Origin: CAYQLT01 sp964418425
GTDB taxonomy: Bacteria; Bacillota; Limnochordia; Limnochordales; Geochordaceae
Assembly (NCBI GenBank): GCA_964418425.1
Contig: CAYQLT010000024.1
Location: 1-39,442, forward strand
DNA length: 39,442 nt
Direction: 5' to 3'
The first letter of the stretch is position 1. Every line of letters begins with the position of its first letter. A model generated the notes under the pieces. It had not been told where the DNA came from. It did not search any database and worked only from the letters and a program-made list of their open reading frames with translations. Below, piece by piece: positions 1 through 7,367 of this stretch. Made by a program: the position numbers and the translations under genes.

Positions 1-222
1 GCCACGCTGGCCTGCCACGCCGGGGGCGCCGCGGTCGGGCCCGGCCAAATGGGGAGGATATGCTCCGGATCATGGAAGAGACCACTGCCACGATTTTCCT
101 GACCGGCGACGGCTGCCGGACAAGGGCCGCTTCGCCGGGCCCGGACCCTTTTCCTCTCAGGAGGGAAGCCGGGCCCGGGCGAGAAGGATGGGAGCGGACG
201 ACGGCGAGGGGCGTGGCGCGCG
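1..222. other. Region upstream of the first gene; no supported gene
   Basis: No coding region is convincing here. A purine-rich GGGGAGGA at 51-57 precedes an ATG at 60 and another at 72, but the frame they open runs out of phase through the HAD phosphatase and shows no family features. GC-rich inverted segments built on GGGCCCGG occur near 136-146 and 170-180. They could form a hairpin, but no clear T-run follows. An upstream gene could end in this stretch, but its end cannot be identified. Confidence 0.4.
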
Positions 223-1041
223 GTGAAGTGGATCGTGGACCTGGACGGCGTCGTGTACCGGGGCCAGGAGCTGTTGCCGGGTGCCGTGGAGTTCTTCCGG
301 TGCCTGCAGGCCCTGGGGCAGCCCGGCGTGGTGGTGACCAACAACTCCACCCTGCCGGTGGACGCCTACGTCAAGCGCCTGGCCGATTGGGGCATCGGGG
401 TGACGAGCCAGCAGGTGGTGACGTCCGCGCTGGCGGCGGCACACTACCTGCTGCGCCACGGCATCCGGGGCCCGGTTCTGGCTATCGGCGAAGCCGGCCT
501 TACCCGCGCGCTGGAGCAGGCCGGCCTTGTGTTCATCTCGGGGGACGAAGCGGCGGGCGATGAACCGTTCGAGGCGGTGGTGGTGGGCCTGGACCGCCGG
601 TTTGACTATCGCAAGCTTGAACTCGCCTGCCGCTGGGTGCGGCGCGGGGCGCGGTTTGTGGGCACCAACCCGGATGCGGTTCTGCCCACCGAAAACGGGC
701 AGCTGCGGCCTGGCTGCGGTTCGCTTTTGGCGGCCATCCAGGCGGCCAGCGGGGTGCAGCCGGTGGTGGTGGGTAAGCCCTACCCCGACATCATGCACCT
801 GGCGTTGGAACGTCTGGGCCAGGAGCCGACTCCATCCGCCGATGTGGTGGTGGTCGGCGACCGCCTGGACACGGACGTGGAGGCGGCGCGGCGGATGGGC
901 CTGGCGAGCGCACTGGTCCTGACCGGCGTCACCACGCCGGAGCAGGTGAGCGGCCTGGGCGCCGAGCGGCCGGATTACGTCTTTCGGGACCTGGCCCACC
1001 TCACCGAGGTCTTGCTGCGGCCTCGGCTGACGGGCGCCTGA
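223..1041 (+). CDS. HAD-IIA (NagD-like) sugar/aryl phosphatase
   Basis: Predicted cytoplasmic HAD superfamily phosphatase of subfamily IIA (NagD, p-nitrophenyl phosphatase, phosphoglycolate phosphatase group), 272 residues and of normal length. The N-terminus carries motif I as DLDGVVYRG, with the nucleophile and acid/base aspartates. Motif II is VVTNNST near residue 40. Motif III is the lysine in VVVGKPYPDI near residue 185. Motif IV is VVVGDRLDTDVEAA near residue 210, holding the magnesium aspartates. Between motifs II and III lies the C2 cap that sets the substrate, so the substrate cannot be read from sequence. The start is GTG, which puts motif I at residue 6 as is typical of the family. 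It is followed in the same direction by the ADP-ribosylglycohydrolase gene after 54 bases and may be cotranscribed with it. Confidence 0.9.
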   Translation: MKWIVDLDGVVYRGQELLPGAVEFFRCLQALGQPGVVVTNNSTLPVDAYVKRLADWGIGVTSQQVVTSALAAAHYLLRHGIRGPVLAIGEAGLTRALEQAGLVFISGDEAAGDEPFEAVVVGLDRRFDYRKLELACRWVRRGARFVGTNPDAVLPTENGQLRPGCGSLLAAIQAASGVQPVVVGKPYPDIMHLALERLGQEPTPSADVVVVGDRLDTDVEAARRMGLASALVLTGVTTPEQVSGLGAERPDYVFRDLAHLTEVLLRPRLTGA

Positions 1042-1095
1042 CCGTCGCGTCGGTTTGCGGTTCCTTCCTCAACCCCCGTCGAGGGGAGGATCGCC

Positions 1096-2091
1096 TTGGA
1101 CCGCACGTCGATCTCGGTGGCCGACCGGTTCTTGGGAGGCCTTCTGGCGCTGGCCTGCGGAGATGCCCTGGGGGCCGGCGTGGAGTTCATGAGTCGTGAC
1201 GAGATCCGCCGTCGTTTCGGCAAGGTGACGGAGATGACCGGCGGCGGCCCTTTCAACGTCGAGCCGGGCGAGGGGACGGACGACACGGGGATGGCCCTGG
1301 CCGTGGCCGAGGGGCTACTGGAAGACGATCCCGATCCCAGGGAGGCGGTGGGGCGGCATCTGGTGGCGTGGTTTCAGGCAGGCCCCAAGGACGTGGGCAA
1401 CACCGTTCGGACCGCCCTGACCAACTACCTGGCCTGCGGCGACTGGAACGCGGCGGTGGCCCGGACGCGGTCTCGGCTTCGGGACATGGCCGCCGGGAAC
1501 GGAAGCCTGGTGCGGACGCTGGCCGTCTCCTACGCCTTCTTGGACGAGCCGGAACGGATGATGCGGGAGTCGGCGCGCCTTTCGGAGATGACCCACCCCC
1601 ACGAGCTTCCGACCCTGGCCTGCACCTTCTACAACGAGTTCGTTCGGCTTTTGGCCCTGGGCATGGAGCGGGCAGCCGCCTTCGATCAGGCCCTGGAGCG
1701 GGTTGAGCGGCAGGGCCCCCTGGTCTCGTTCAACTCCCGGATGGTTTTCTTACGGCAGCTGCGGCGGGTGCCGGAACTGGGTTACACGGACGTCCGGGCG
1801 TCGGGCTTCGTGCTGGATGCCCTGGTGGCCGGCCTGTGGGTCTTCCTGCGGGCGTCGGATCTGGAAGCCGCGTTGGTCGAAGCGGTGGGGCTGGGAGACG
1901 ACGCCGACTCGGTGGGGGCCCTGGTCGGGGGGATGGCGGGGACATACTGGGGAGCGGGGGCGGTTCCCGGGCGCTGGCGGTCGGCCCTCAAGGAGGCGGC
2001 CCGAATCGAGGATGTGGCCCGGCGGCTGGCCCGCCGGGTGGAGACGGCTCGCCAGGCGACGGGAGAGCCGGCGGCGGGGCTGCCGGATTAG
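1096..2091 (+). CDS. ADP-ribosylglycohydrolase (DraG/ARH family)
   Basis: Predicted cytoplasmic hydrolase of the ADP-ribosyl-[dinitrogen reductase] glycohydrolase (DraG/ARH) family, which removes ADP-ribose from proteins or small molecules using a dinuclear magnesium site; 331 residues. Visible signatures are GDALGAGVEF near residue 22, EGTDDTGMAL near residue 58 (metal-binding aspartates), RLSEMTHPH near residue 160, and the C-terminal GDDADSVGALVGGMAGT near residue 265. The last is a slightly diverged form of the usual GGDTDT metal motif, with aspartates at both metal-binding positions. The start is TTG, chosen because GGGGAGGA ends five bases upstream. No ADP-ribosyltransferase gene is visible nearby, so the substrate is unknown. 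The gene converges on the following minus-strand gene with only three bases between the stops. Confidence 0.88.
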   Translation: MDRTSISVADRFLGGLLALACGDALGAGVEFMSRDEIRRRFGKVTEMTGGGPFNVEPGEGTDDTGMALAVAEGLLEDDPDPREAVGRHLVAWFQAGPKDVGNTVRTALTNYLACGDWNAAVARTRSRLRDMAAGNGSLVRTLAVSYAFLDEPERMMRESARLSEMTHPHELPTLACTFYNEFVRLLALGMERAAAFDQALERVERQGPLVSFNSRMVFLRQLRRVPELGYTDVRASGFVLDALVAGLWVFLRASDLEAALVEAVGLGDDADSVGALVGGMAGTYWGAGAVPGRWRSALKEAARIEDVARRLARRVETARQATGEPAAGLPD

Positions 2092-2094
2092 ACA

Positions 2095-2910
2095 TCAGGA
2101 AGCAGCGTTGGCGGGCGCTGCGCTGGTACGCAGCTCCCGGAGCAGGTGCAGGGCCAGCTCGACGGCCAGCCCGGGGTGTCGGGTGGAAGCGACGACGACC
2201 AGGGCGTCGCCCGACAGCGGATATGGCAGCCCCCAGATGCGCTCGCCGTCCCGGAAGGCCTGCAGATCCTCGGGGCGCAGGACTTCCCGGGAGGACTCGG
2301 GAAGCTGGCGCACGACCGGCGCCAGATCCAGCAGGACCCCCTCGGACGCATACAGGCCCACCCGGTCGGCGGCCAGCATGAACAGGTCCGGCGGGTCGCC
2401 TGCGGCCATCAGGATGATAAGCTTCTGCTCGTAAGCCAGGTACGGGGTGATCTCCAGGCGGGCGGGACGGTCGGGGTGGGAGCGATTGAAGGCTTCGATG
2501 GCCGCTTGCAGGCGGTCGGCCTCGTCCACCGACGCCCACGCCATCACCCGTACCGCGGCCGGAGGCGTGGTGGGCAAGCGGTGGCGCCAGATCGGGACGA
2601 AGGCGAAGGTGACGGCGGCGGCCACAAGGGCGGTCACCCCGAGCACAAGCAGGCTGCGGCGCGGCCCGGCCGACGCCGGAGGGTGGCGCTCCCCCTCGGT
2701 GGGATTGCGCACCACGCGCCGAGCGACCTGCCGGCAACCCGGGCGGGCGCAGCCGCCATGGCCCGCCCAGCAGACCGAGTGATGGGGCGAGCGGCAACGA
2801 GGGCACACCACGGCCCGCTCGCCCTCCCGAAGCTCCTGGCGGCAGACGGTGCACGCCTTTCCGATCCAGGGGTCGCCCGGCTCGAGGACCGACTCCACCT
2901 CGAGGCGCAC
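2095..2910 (-). CDS. RING-like zinc module, transmembrane segment and solute-binding-like domain fusion
   Basis: A 271-residue protein with an unusual make-up. Residues about 19-60 form a cysteine/histidine cluster: CTVC, then CPRC, H, C, and two more cysteines in GGCARPGC. This matches the spacing of bacterial RING/treble-clef zinc fingers. A basic linker follows, then one hydrophobic segment (SLLVLGVTALVAAAVTFAF, about 85-105). The rest (about 115-271) resembles the first lobe of ABC-type extracellular solute-binding proteins: RVMAWASVDEADRLQAAIEAFNR, GDPPDLFMLAAD, and GLPYPLSGDALVV. It is far shorter than a full binding protein. The topology predicts a cytoplasmic zinc module and an exported sensor or binding lobe. 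Start GTG. It diverges from the rRNA methyltransferase gene. The function is not recognised, and the gene could be a degraded binding protein fused to a zinc finger. Confidence 0.7.
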   Translation of the reverse strand: MRLEVESVLEPGDPWIGKACTVCRQELREGERAVVCPRCRSPHHSVCWAGHGGCARPGCRQVARRVVRNPTEGERHPPASAGPRRSLLVLGVTALVAAAVTFAFVPIWRHRLPTTPPAAVRVMAWASVDEADRLQAAIEAFNRSHPDRPARLEITPYLAYEQKLIILMAAGDPPDLFMLAADRVGLYASEGVLLDLAPVVRQLPESSREVLRPEDLQAFRDGERIWGLPYPLSGDALVVVASTRHPGLAVELALHLLRELRTSAAPANAAS

Positions 2911-2978
2911 CGAACCACACCGCTTCCCGCCCAGAACACTACCACAGGCTCGGCGGGGCCTGAAAGGTGGGAAGGCGC

Positions 2979-4148
2979 ATGCCGACGGCCGTCCTGGCCC
3001 GCGGCCGAGAAGGGCGGGCCCTGCGGGGACACCTGTGGATCTACGACAATCAGATCGAGGGCTTCGAAGGCGAGCCCCAGCCCGGGGAGATGGTGGACGT
3101 GGTGACCGCCTCGGGGCGGTTCGTCGGCCGGGGTTATTACAACCCCGCCTCGCGGATCGCCATCCGCCTGCTGACCCGGCGGGACGAGCCCGTCGACCGG
3201 GAGTTCCTGGCCCGTCGCCTGGACGAGGCCCTGGCCCTCAGGGAGAGGTTTTACCCTCGCTTTGAAGGCTTGCGGCTGGTCTTCTCAGAGGGCGACCGCC
3301 TGCCCGGACTGGTGGTGGACCGCTATGGCGACGTGGTCGTGGTACAGTTTCTCACGTTGGGCATGGACCGGCTGCGCTCCACGTGGGTGGAGCTTCTCGT
3401 GGAACGGCTGGAGCCGCGGGCGGTGGTGGAGCGAAGCGACGTGCCGAGCCGGGAGATGGAGGGCCTGGCGCCCTCGGTGGGGCTGCTTTACGGGGAGCTG
3501 AGCCGGCCCGTGCAGTTCTCGGAAAACGGGCTGACCTTTGAGGCCGACGTGTGGGAGGGTCAGAAGACCGGCTTCTTCTTGGACCAGCGGGACAACCGCC
3601 AGGCCCTGCGGCCGCTGGTGCGGGGTGCCAGGGTGTTGGATGCCTTTTGCTACACCGGAGCCTTTGCGCTGTTTGCCCGCCGCTTCGGGGCCGACCACGT
3701 GGTGGCCGTCGAGCAGTCGGCGGCCGCCATCCGCCAGGCCCGTCGCCAGCAGCAGCTCAACGGGCTGGACGGGATCGAGTGGGTGCAGGGCAACGCGTTC
3801 GACTACCTGCGGGCGTTGGACCAGCAGCGAGAGCGCTTCGACGTGATTATCCTGGATCCGCCCTCCTTCACCCGGACCCGGCGCAGCGTGGAGGCAGCCC
3901 TTCGGGGGTACAAGGAGATCAACCTGCGAGCGTGGCGGATGTTGAACGGGGGCGGGTTTCTGGTAAGCTGCTCATGCTCGCAGCACATCGATCCCAACCA
4001 GTTTCTGGACGTGGTGGCCGAGGCGGCCGATGACGCCGGCCGCGAGTGGCGATTGGTGGAGAGCCGCACCCAGGCTTTCGACCACCCGGTGCTCCCGGCG
4101 GTGCCCGAGACGCTGTACCTGAAGTGCCTGGTGCTGCAGGCCCTGTAA
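2979..4148 (+). CDS. rlmI: Class I SAM-dependent 23S rRNA methyltransferase, RlmI type
   Basis: Predicted cytoplasmic 23S rRNA (cytosine-5) methyltransferase of the RlmI/YccW family, 389 residues, close to the family norm of about 395. The N-terminal 75 residues form a PUA-type RNA-binding domain (GHLWIYDNQIEGF, GRFVGRGYYNPAS). The central part holds SEGDRLPGLVVDRYGD. The Rossmann catalytic domain has VLDAFCYTGAFAL (SAM binding), an acidic VAVEQS, and VIILDPPSFTR. The catalytic-cysteine region is SCSCSQH near residue 330. The start is set at ATG because AAAGGTGG lies eight bases upstream; a GTG four codons earlier is possible. It shares a short divergent intergenic region with the RING-fusion gene. 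The exact target base cannot be read from sequence. Confidence 0.9.
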   Translation: MPTAVLARGREGRALRGHLWIYDNQIEGFEGEPQPGEMVDVVTASGRFVGRGYYNPASRIAIRLLTRRDEPVDREFLARRLDEALALRERFYPRFEGLRLVFSEGDRLPGLVVDRYGDVVVVQFLTLGMDRLRSTWVELLVERLEPRAVVERSDVPSREMEGLAPSVGLLYGELSRPVQFSENGLTFEADVWEGQKTGFFLDQRDNRQALRPLVRGARVLDAFCYTGAFALFARRFGADHVVAVEQSAAAIRQARRQQQLNGLDGIEWVQGNAFDYLRALDQQRERFDVIILDPPSFTRTRRSVEAALRGYKEINLRAWRMLNGGGFLVSCSCSQHIDPNQFLDVVAEAADDAGREWRLVESRTQAFDHPVLPAVPETLYLKCLVLQAL

Positions 4149-4339
4149 GCCGGCCGAATCGGCGGGGACACGCCCTTTCGGTGCCGGCACGAGTGGCAGG
4201 GCCGGGCCGTGCAGGGCGGTGCATCGGGGCGGGGATGTGCCCGGTGGCGCCTGGAGGAGGCGGTCGCCTGGCGGGCGAAGCTGACTGAGCCGAAACGGCC
4301 GGTGGTCACCGGCCGGGGCCCCTATCGGGGGGAGCTTCG
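4149..4339. other. Intergenic spacer before the HEAT-repeat gene
   Basis: This 191-base spacer has no supported gene. It contains the inverted repeat at 4297-4314 (GGCCGGTG-GT-CACCGGCC, eight-base perfect arms), just upstream of the ribosome binding site of the next gene. No good -35/-10 pair was recognised. Confidence 0.5.
4297..4314. repeat. Perfect inverted repeat upstream of the HEAT-repeat gene
   Basis: Eight-base arms GGCCGGTG and CACCGGCC are separated by two bases. The repeat lies 26 bases before the TTG start of the downstream gene. It could be an operator or an RNA hairpin near the ribosome binding site; nothing decides between these. Confidence 0.5.
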
Positions 4340-5859
4340 TTGGCCGAAACCTATCGGGACCTGTTGCGACAGCTGGAGTCCGTCACCTGGTTCGACGGCT
4401 TTGTGTCCACCCTCATCGACATCCGAGATTCCATGCTCTTCTACGACCGGGACCTCATGCTGGCCGGCTACACGGGAACGGTGGAGGCGCTGGCGGTCTC
4501 CGCGCTGGCGGCGGCCTCTCTGGAGAGCGACGCCGCCGCCGAAGAGGCGTTCGCGGAGGTGCGGCGCCTGGTGGACGAGCTGCCATCGCGGCTTGCCTCG
4601 GCGGATGCCCCCGTGGACGTCCAGACCGTGGTGGAGGCCTTCCTGCGGGTGGGCGCGTGGGTGCTGCGGGAGCGTGTCTCGGTCTTCTTGTTGGCGTTCG
4701 GGCGCTACCTGCACGACGATTACGACGCCGACGGGTCCGTGGACGGGCTGGTCTTGCAGGCGCACGAACGGATCGAATCGGATCCCGAGGACGCGCTGGA
4801 CCGGGTGGGGGAGGTGGGCGCGCTGATGCTGCGCGGTCACCTGCTGCGCCCCCGGTGGCTTTTCGTGTCGCCGCCCCGGCTGTCGCTTTGGTTGGCCGGA
4901 TTGCGCAACATGGCCGGCCATCTGGCCGCCACGTACGGCAGCTTTCCCTGGGCTGCCATCCAAGAGCAGCGGCGGCGGCCGGCTCCAGCCGTGGTGGTGG
5001 ACCTCCAGAGCTTCCGCCGTCGACGGTTGGCCGCCATGGACGCCTGGCGGCTGTTTGACCTGGGGCAACCCCACGATGAGGCCGACCGCCTGCTGGAGCG
5101 GATTCTGGGGGGTCATAGCTGCGACCCCGATACCCTCTCGGCCATCTCCCGCCTCGCCGAGCAGGTGGGTCCTCTGCTGGTGGCAGCGGTGCGGGCCCGC
5201 CACCTGGCCGACCCCCAGGCCGGCGACCCGGGGGCGGTGGTGGCCGCGATCCGCGCCCTCACCCACCTGCGCCGCCACGAGATCGTGCCTCGTCTCATCG
5301 AGCTGGTCACCGACCCGGGCGTGGAGGGCGAGCNNNNNNNNNNNNNNNNNNNNNNNNNNNNNNNNNNNNNNNNNNNNNNNNNNNNNNNNNNNNNNNNNNN
5401 NNNNNNNNNNNNNNNNNNNNNNNNNNNNNNNNNGAGATCGTGCCTCGTCTCATCGAGCTGGTCACCGACCCGGGCGTGGAGGGCGAGCTGGCCCAAGAGG
5501 CCCGCGAGAGCCTGGAGGCGCTGGGCGGGCTTGCCCTGGAGGGGGTTGCCGACTACCTGCGCCGCACGGAGACGCCCCAGGGCGGGCCGGTTCTGGCGCG
5601 GCTTTTGGCGCGCCTGCCCAGGTCCGAGAAGACGTTTCGGGCCCTGGTGGACCTCTTCGAGCGGGTGCGCTGGGAGGATGGCAAGTCGGCGGTGGCCAGG
5701 GCGCTGGCCGAATACGGCGACGGCAGGGCGGTGGCGGTGCTGGAGCGGGCTCTCAACGATCCGCAGTTGCCGGCCGGCCACGAACGACGGGAGCTGGAAG
5801 GGGCCCTGCGACGCCTCAGCGGGCGGGTAACACGCCGGCGCCGGGTGGCGAAAGGTTAG
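4340..5859 (+). CDS. HEAT-repeat protein of unknown function (interrupted by an assembly gap)
   Basis: The sequence shows one frame before the gap and another after it. Collapsing the duplicated 55 bases and 100 Ns (155 bases) joins them into one frame of 454 residues. The N-terminal half (about 1-220) is helical, with no recognised family (YRDLLRQLESVTWFDGF, NMAGHLAATYGSF). The C-terminal half, about 230-440, consists of short paired helices typical of HEAT/PBS-lyase-like repeats, for example IRALTHLRRHEIVPRLIELV, then ALAEYGDGRAVAVLERAL. Such repeats usually mediate protein-protein binding. There is no signal peptide or membrane segment. Start TTG, with GGGGGGAG five bases upstream. The stop overlaps the convergent glycosyltransferase stop by four bases. 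The partner is unknown. Confidence 0.75.
5279..5488. other. Assembly gap (100 N) flanked by a duplicated 55-base contig overlap
   Basis: N runs from 5334 to 5433. Bases 5279-5333 and 5434-5488 are identical over 55 positions, as expected where two contigs that overlap by an assembler k-mer were scaffolded with a default gap of 100. Removing 155 bases restores the reading frame of the HEAT-repeat gene. The apparent duplication is therefore not a real tandem repeat. Confidence 0.93.
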
Positions 5860-7064
5860 GCAACGGGCAGGTCGGGCCCGGGGCCGATGCCGGCCATCTT
5901 TCGGGCGGCGGCCAGGGTGGCTTCATAGACCTCGACCAGCCTGCGGGTCGTCTCCCGGACGTCGTATGCGGCGGCACGGGCCCGGGCCGCGACGGCCATC
6001 CGCTGGCGCAGCTCGGGATCCGTCAGCAGGCGCACCGCCTGCTCGGTCAGGGCCCCGGGTTCGGGGCTGGTCAAAAGCCCCGTCACCCCGTGCTGGACGG
6101 CCTCCTGCAGGCCGGCTGCCGCCGGCGCCACCACCGGCAGTCCCGCCGCCATCGCCTCGGCGGCCACCAACCCCTGGGTCTCGGTGGTGGAGGCGGTGAG
6201 AAACAGGTCGGCGGCGGCGTAGTACAGGGGTACCCGAGCCGGCTGCACCGCACCGGCCAGGTGCAGCCGCTGCCCGGCAGAGGCCAGATGGGGGCTTCGG
6301 CGAAGCTCCCCTTCCGCGGGCCCGCCGCCCACCACCACCGCGTGGGCGACCGGCACCCGGTGGAGCGTGCGGCCCAGGGCTTCTGCCAGCACGCCTACGT
6401 TTTTCTCCCGGCCCAGGCGTCCCACGTAGAGTACGATGGGCGCCTGCGGGGGGAGGCCGAGGGCCGAGCGAGCCGCCTCCCGGCTCACGCCCTGAAAGCG
6501 CTCCACGGGAATGCCGGTGGGCACCACGCTCACCGGTGTGCCAACCCCGTAGGTGCGGCGAACCAGCTCCTGCACTGCGGTCGAAGGGGCCACCACATGC
6601 TGCACCCGGCGGCAGAAAGAGGCCACCTGCCGAAGCACCCACGCTGCCGCCAGTCTCCGGGGAAGCCGGGCGTAGTGCACGTACTCGTGGTAGAGGGTGT
6701 GATGGGTGAACACGACGGGAAGGCCCATCTCCCGGGCCACGGCCAGCGCCAGGCGGCCTGCCACGAAGGGGCTGTGGGCGTGAACCACGTCCACCGGCCC
6801 CAGGGCTTGCAGCCGGGCCAAAAGCCCTCGGGCTCGGGCAACCGGGATGCGAAATCCTCGGGCCCCCGGCGCGGGGATGGAAGCCATCCGGAGGACGTAG
6901 GCCCCGTTTTCGTCCGGGCCCGAGGCGCGCATCCCCGGATACGCCGGCGCCGCCAGCACCACCCTGTGGCCCAGGGCGCGAAGGGTGGCCGCCGTCATGG
7001 CGACACTGCGCACCACCCCGGATATGTAAGGGGTGTAGCTATCGGAGAGGAAGAGGACCGTCAT
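5856..7064 (-). CDS. Glycosyltransferase family 4 protein
   Basis: Predicted GT-B fold, retaining GT4 glycosyltransferase of 402 residues, similar to diacylglycerol glucosyltransferases and PimB-like mannosyltransferases that act at the inner face of the membrane. The N-terminal domain shows the acceptor-side glycine-rich loop (FLSDSYTPYISGVVRS) and VDVVHAHSPF near residue 93. The C-terminal donor-binding domain has VLYVGRLGREKNV near residue 212, and the nucleotide-sugar E-x7-E motif in TETQGLVAAEAMAAGLPVV near residue 305. ATG start with GGAGG just upstream. It has no partner enzymes nearby, so donor and acceptor are unknown; a glycolipid product is a reasonable guess. It diverges from korAB across a 303-base intergenic region. 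Confidence 0.88.
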   Translation of the reverse strand: MTVLFLSDSYTPYISGVVRSVAMTAATLRALGHRVVLAAPAYPGMRASGPDENGAYVLRMASIPAPGARGFRIPVARARGLLARLQALGPVDVVHAHSPFVAGRLALAVAREMGLPVVFTHHTLYHEYVHYARLPRRLAAAWVLRQVASFCRRVQHVVAPSTAVQELVRRTYGVGTPVSVVPTGIPVERFQGVSREAARSALGLPPQAPIVLYVGRLGREKNVGVLAEALGRTLHRVPVAHAVVVGGGPAEGELRRSPHLASAGQRLHLAGAVQPARVPLYYAAADLFLTASTTETQGLVAAEAMAAGLPVVAPAAAGLQEAVQHGVTGLLTSPEPGALTEQAVRLLTDPELRQRMAVAARARAAAYDVRETTRRLVEVYEATLAAARKMAGIGPGPDLPVA

Positions 7065-7100
7065 GTCGCCTCCGCTCTGCCCTCCGCCGGCACAAGGGGC

Positions 7101-7195
7101 CGACCCGGGCGGTCAGAACCGCCCGATCCGGGGCCGACAGAAGCGCCCGACCCGGGGCGGGCACCAGTTGTCGACCCGGGGCCGCCAGGAACCGG
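7101..7195. repeat. Four tandem imperfect 24-base repeats between divergent genes
   Basis: The core CGACCCGGG (CGATCCGGG in the second copy) recurs at 7101, 7124, 7148 and 7172, a spacing of 23-24 bases. Each is followed by a GC-rich tail. The array lies between the glycosyltransferase start and the candidate korA promoter. It could be a regulator-binding array or the remnant of a tandem duplication. It is too short and too degenerate to be a CRISPR array. Confidence 0.65.
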
Positions 7196-7203
7196 TCGGG
7201 AGG

Positions 7204-7232
7204 TTCAGTTTTGCCAGGGCGTGTGCTATCAT
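7204..7232 (+). promoter_or_regulatory. Candidate promoter for korAB
   Basis: A weak -35 TTCAGT (7204-7209), a 17-base spacer and a -10 TATCAT (7227-7232) face korA. Transcription from about 7240 would give a leader of roughly 130 bases. This is by-eye matching to the sigma-A consensus only. Confidence 0.4.
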
Positions 7233-7244
7233 ATCCCAGGAGTT

Positions 7245-7284
7245 GATGCCGCCCGAAGGTTCGACGGCATCCGCCCCGACGGGG
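7245..7284 (+). other. Two stem-loops in the putative korA leader
   Basis: The first hairpin pairs GATGCCG (7245-7251) with CGGCATC (7265-7271), seven perfect pairs around a 13-base loop. The second pairs CCCC (7274-7277) with GGGG (7281-7284). Both would lie at the 5' end of a transcript started near 7240. No known riboswitch class is recognised. Confidence 0.4.
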
Positions 7285-7367
7285 GGTTGGACGGATGAGC
7301 GTTCGGGCTGACGGCGGCAATATTGTTAAGCTCATCGGTATACTGCGCGCGGGGGGGCGCCAGACTC

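Noticed and set aside
60..563. A 167-codon plus-strand frame behind GGGGAGGA
   Set aside because: It runs out of phase through the HAD phosphatase, whose motifs are clear. The product is Gly, Arg and Pro rich with no recognisable fold, which is typical of a shadow frame in GC-rich DNA.
5279..5488. A tandem duplication inside the HEAT-repeat gene
   Set aside because: The copies are identical 55-mers on either side of exactly 100 Ns, and the same happens at 14140-14349, so it is an assembly overlap.
7101..7195. The tandem repeats as a CRISPR array
   Set aside because: Repeat and spacer are not separable, the unit is only about 24 bases, and no cas gene is nearby.
7245..7271. A GGTTCGA sequence inside a hairpin, like a tRNA T-loop
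   Set aside because: No acceptor, D or anticodon arms surround it, and the stem closes over the wrong loop length.
7063..7311. A plus-strand frame with an eight-residue repeat caused by the 24-base repeats
   Set aside because: It has no ribosome binding site, and its ATG is the palindromic CATG of the glycosyltransferase start. Any frame would show the repeat because 24 is a multiple of three.
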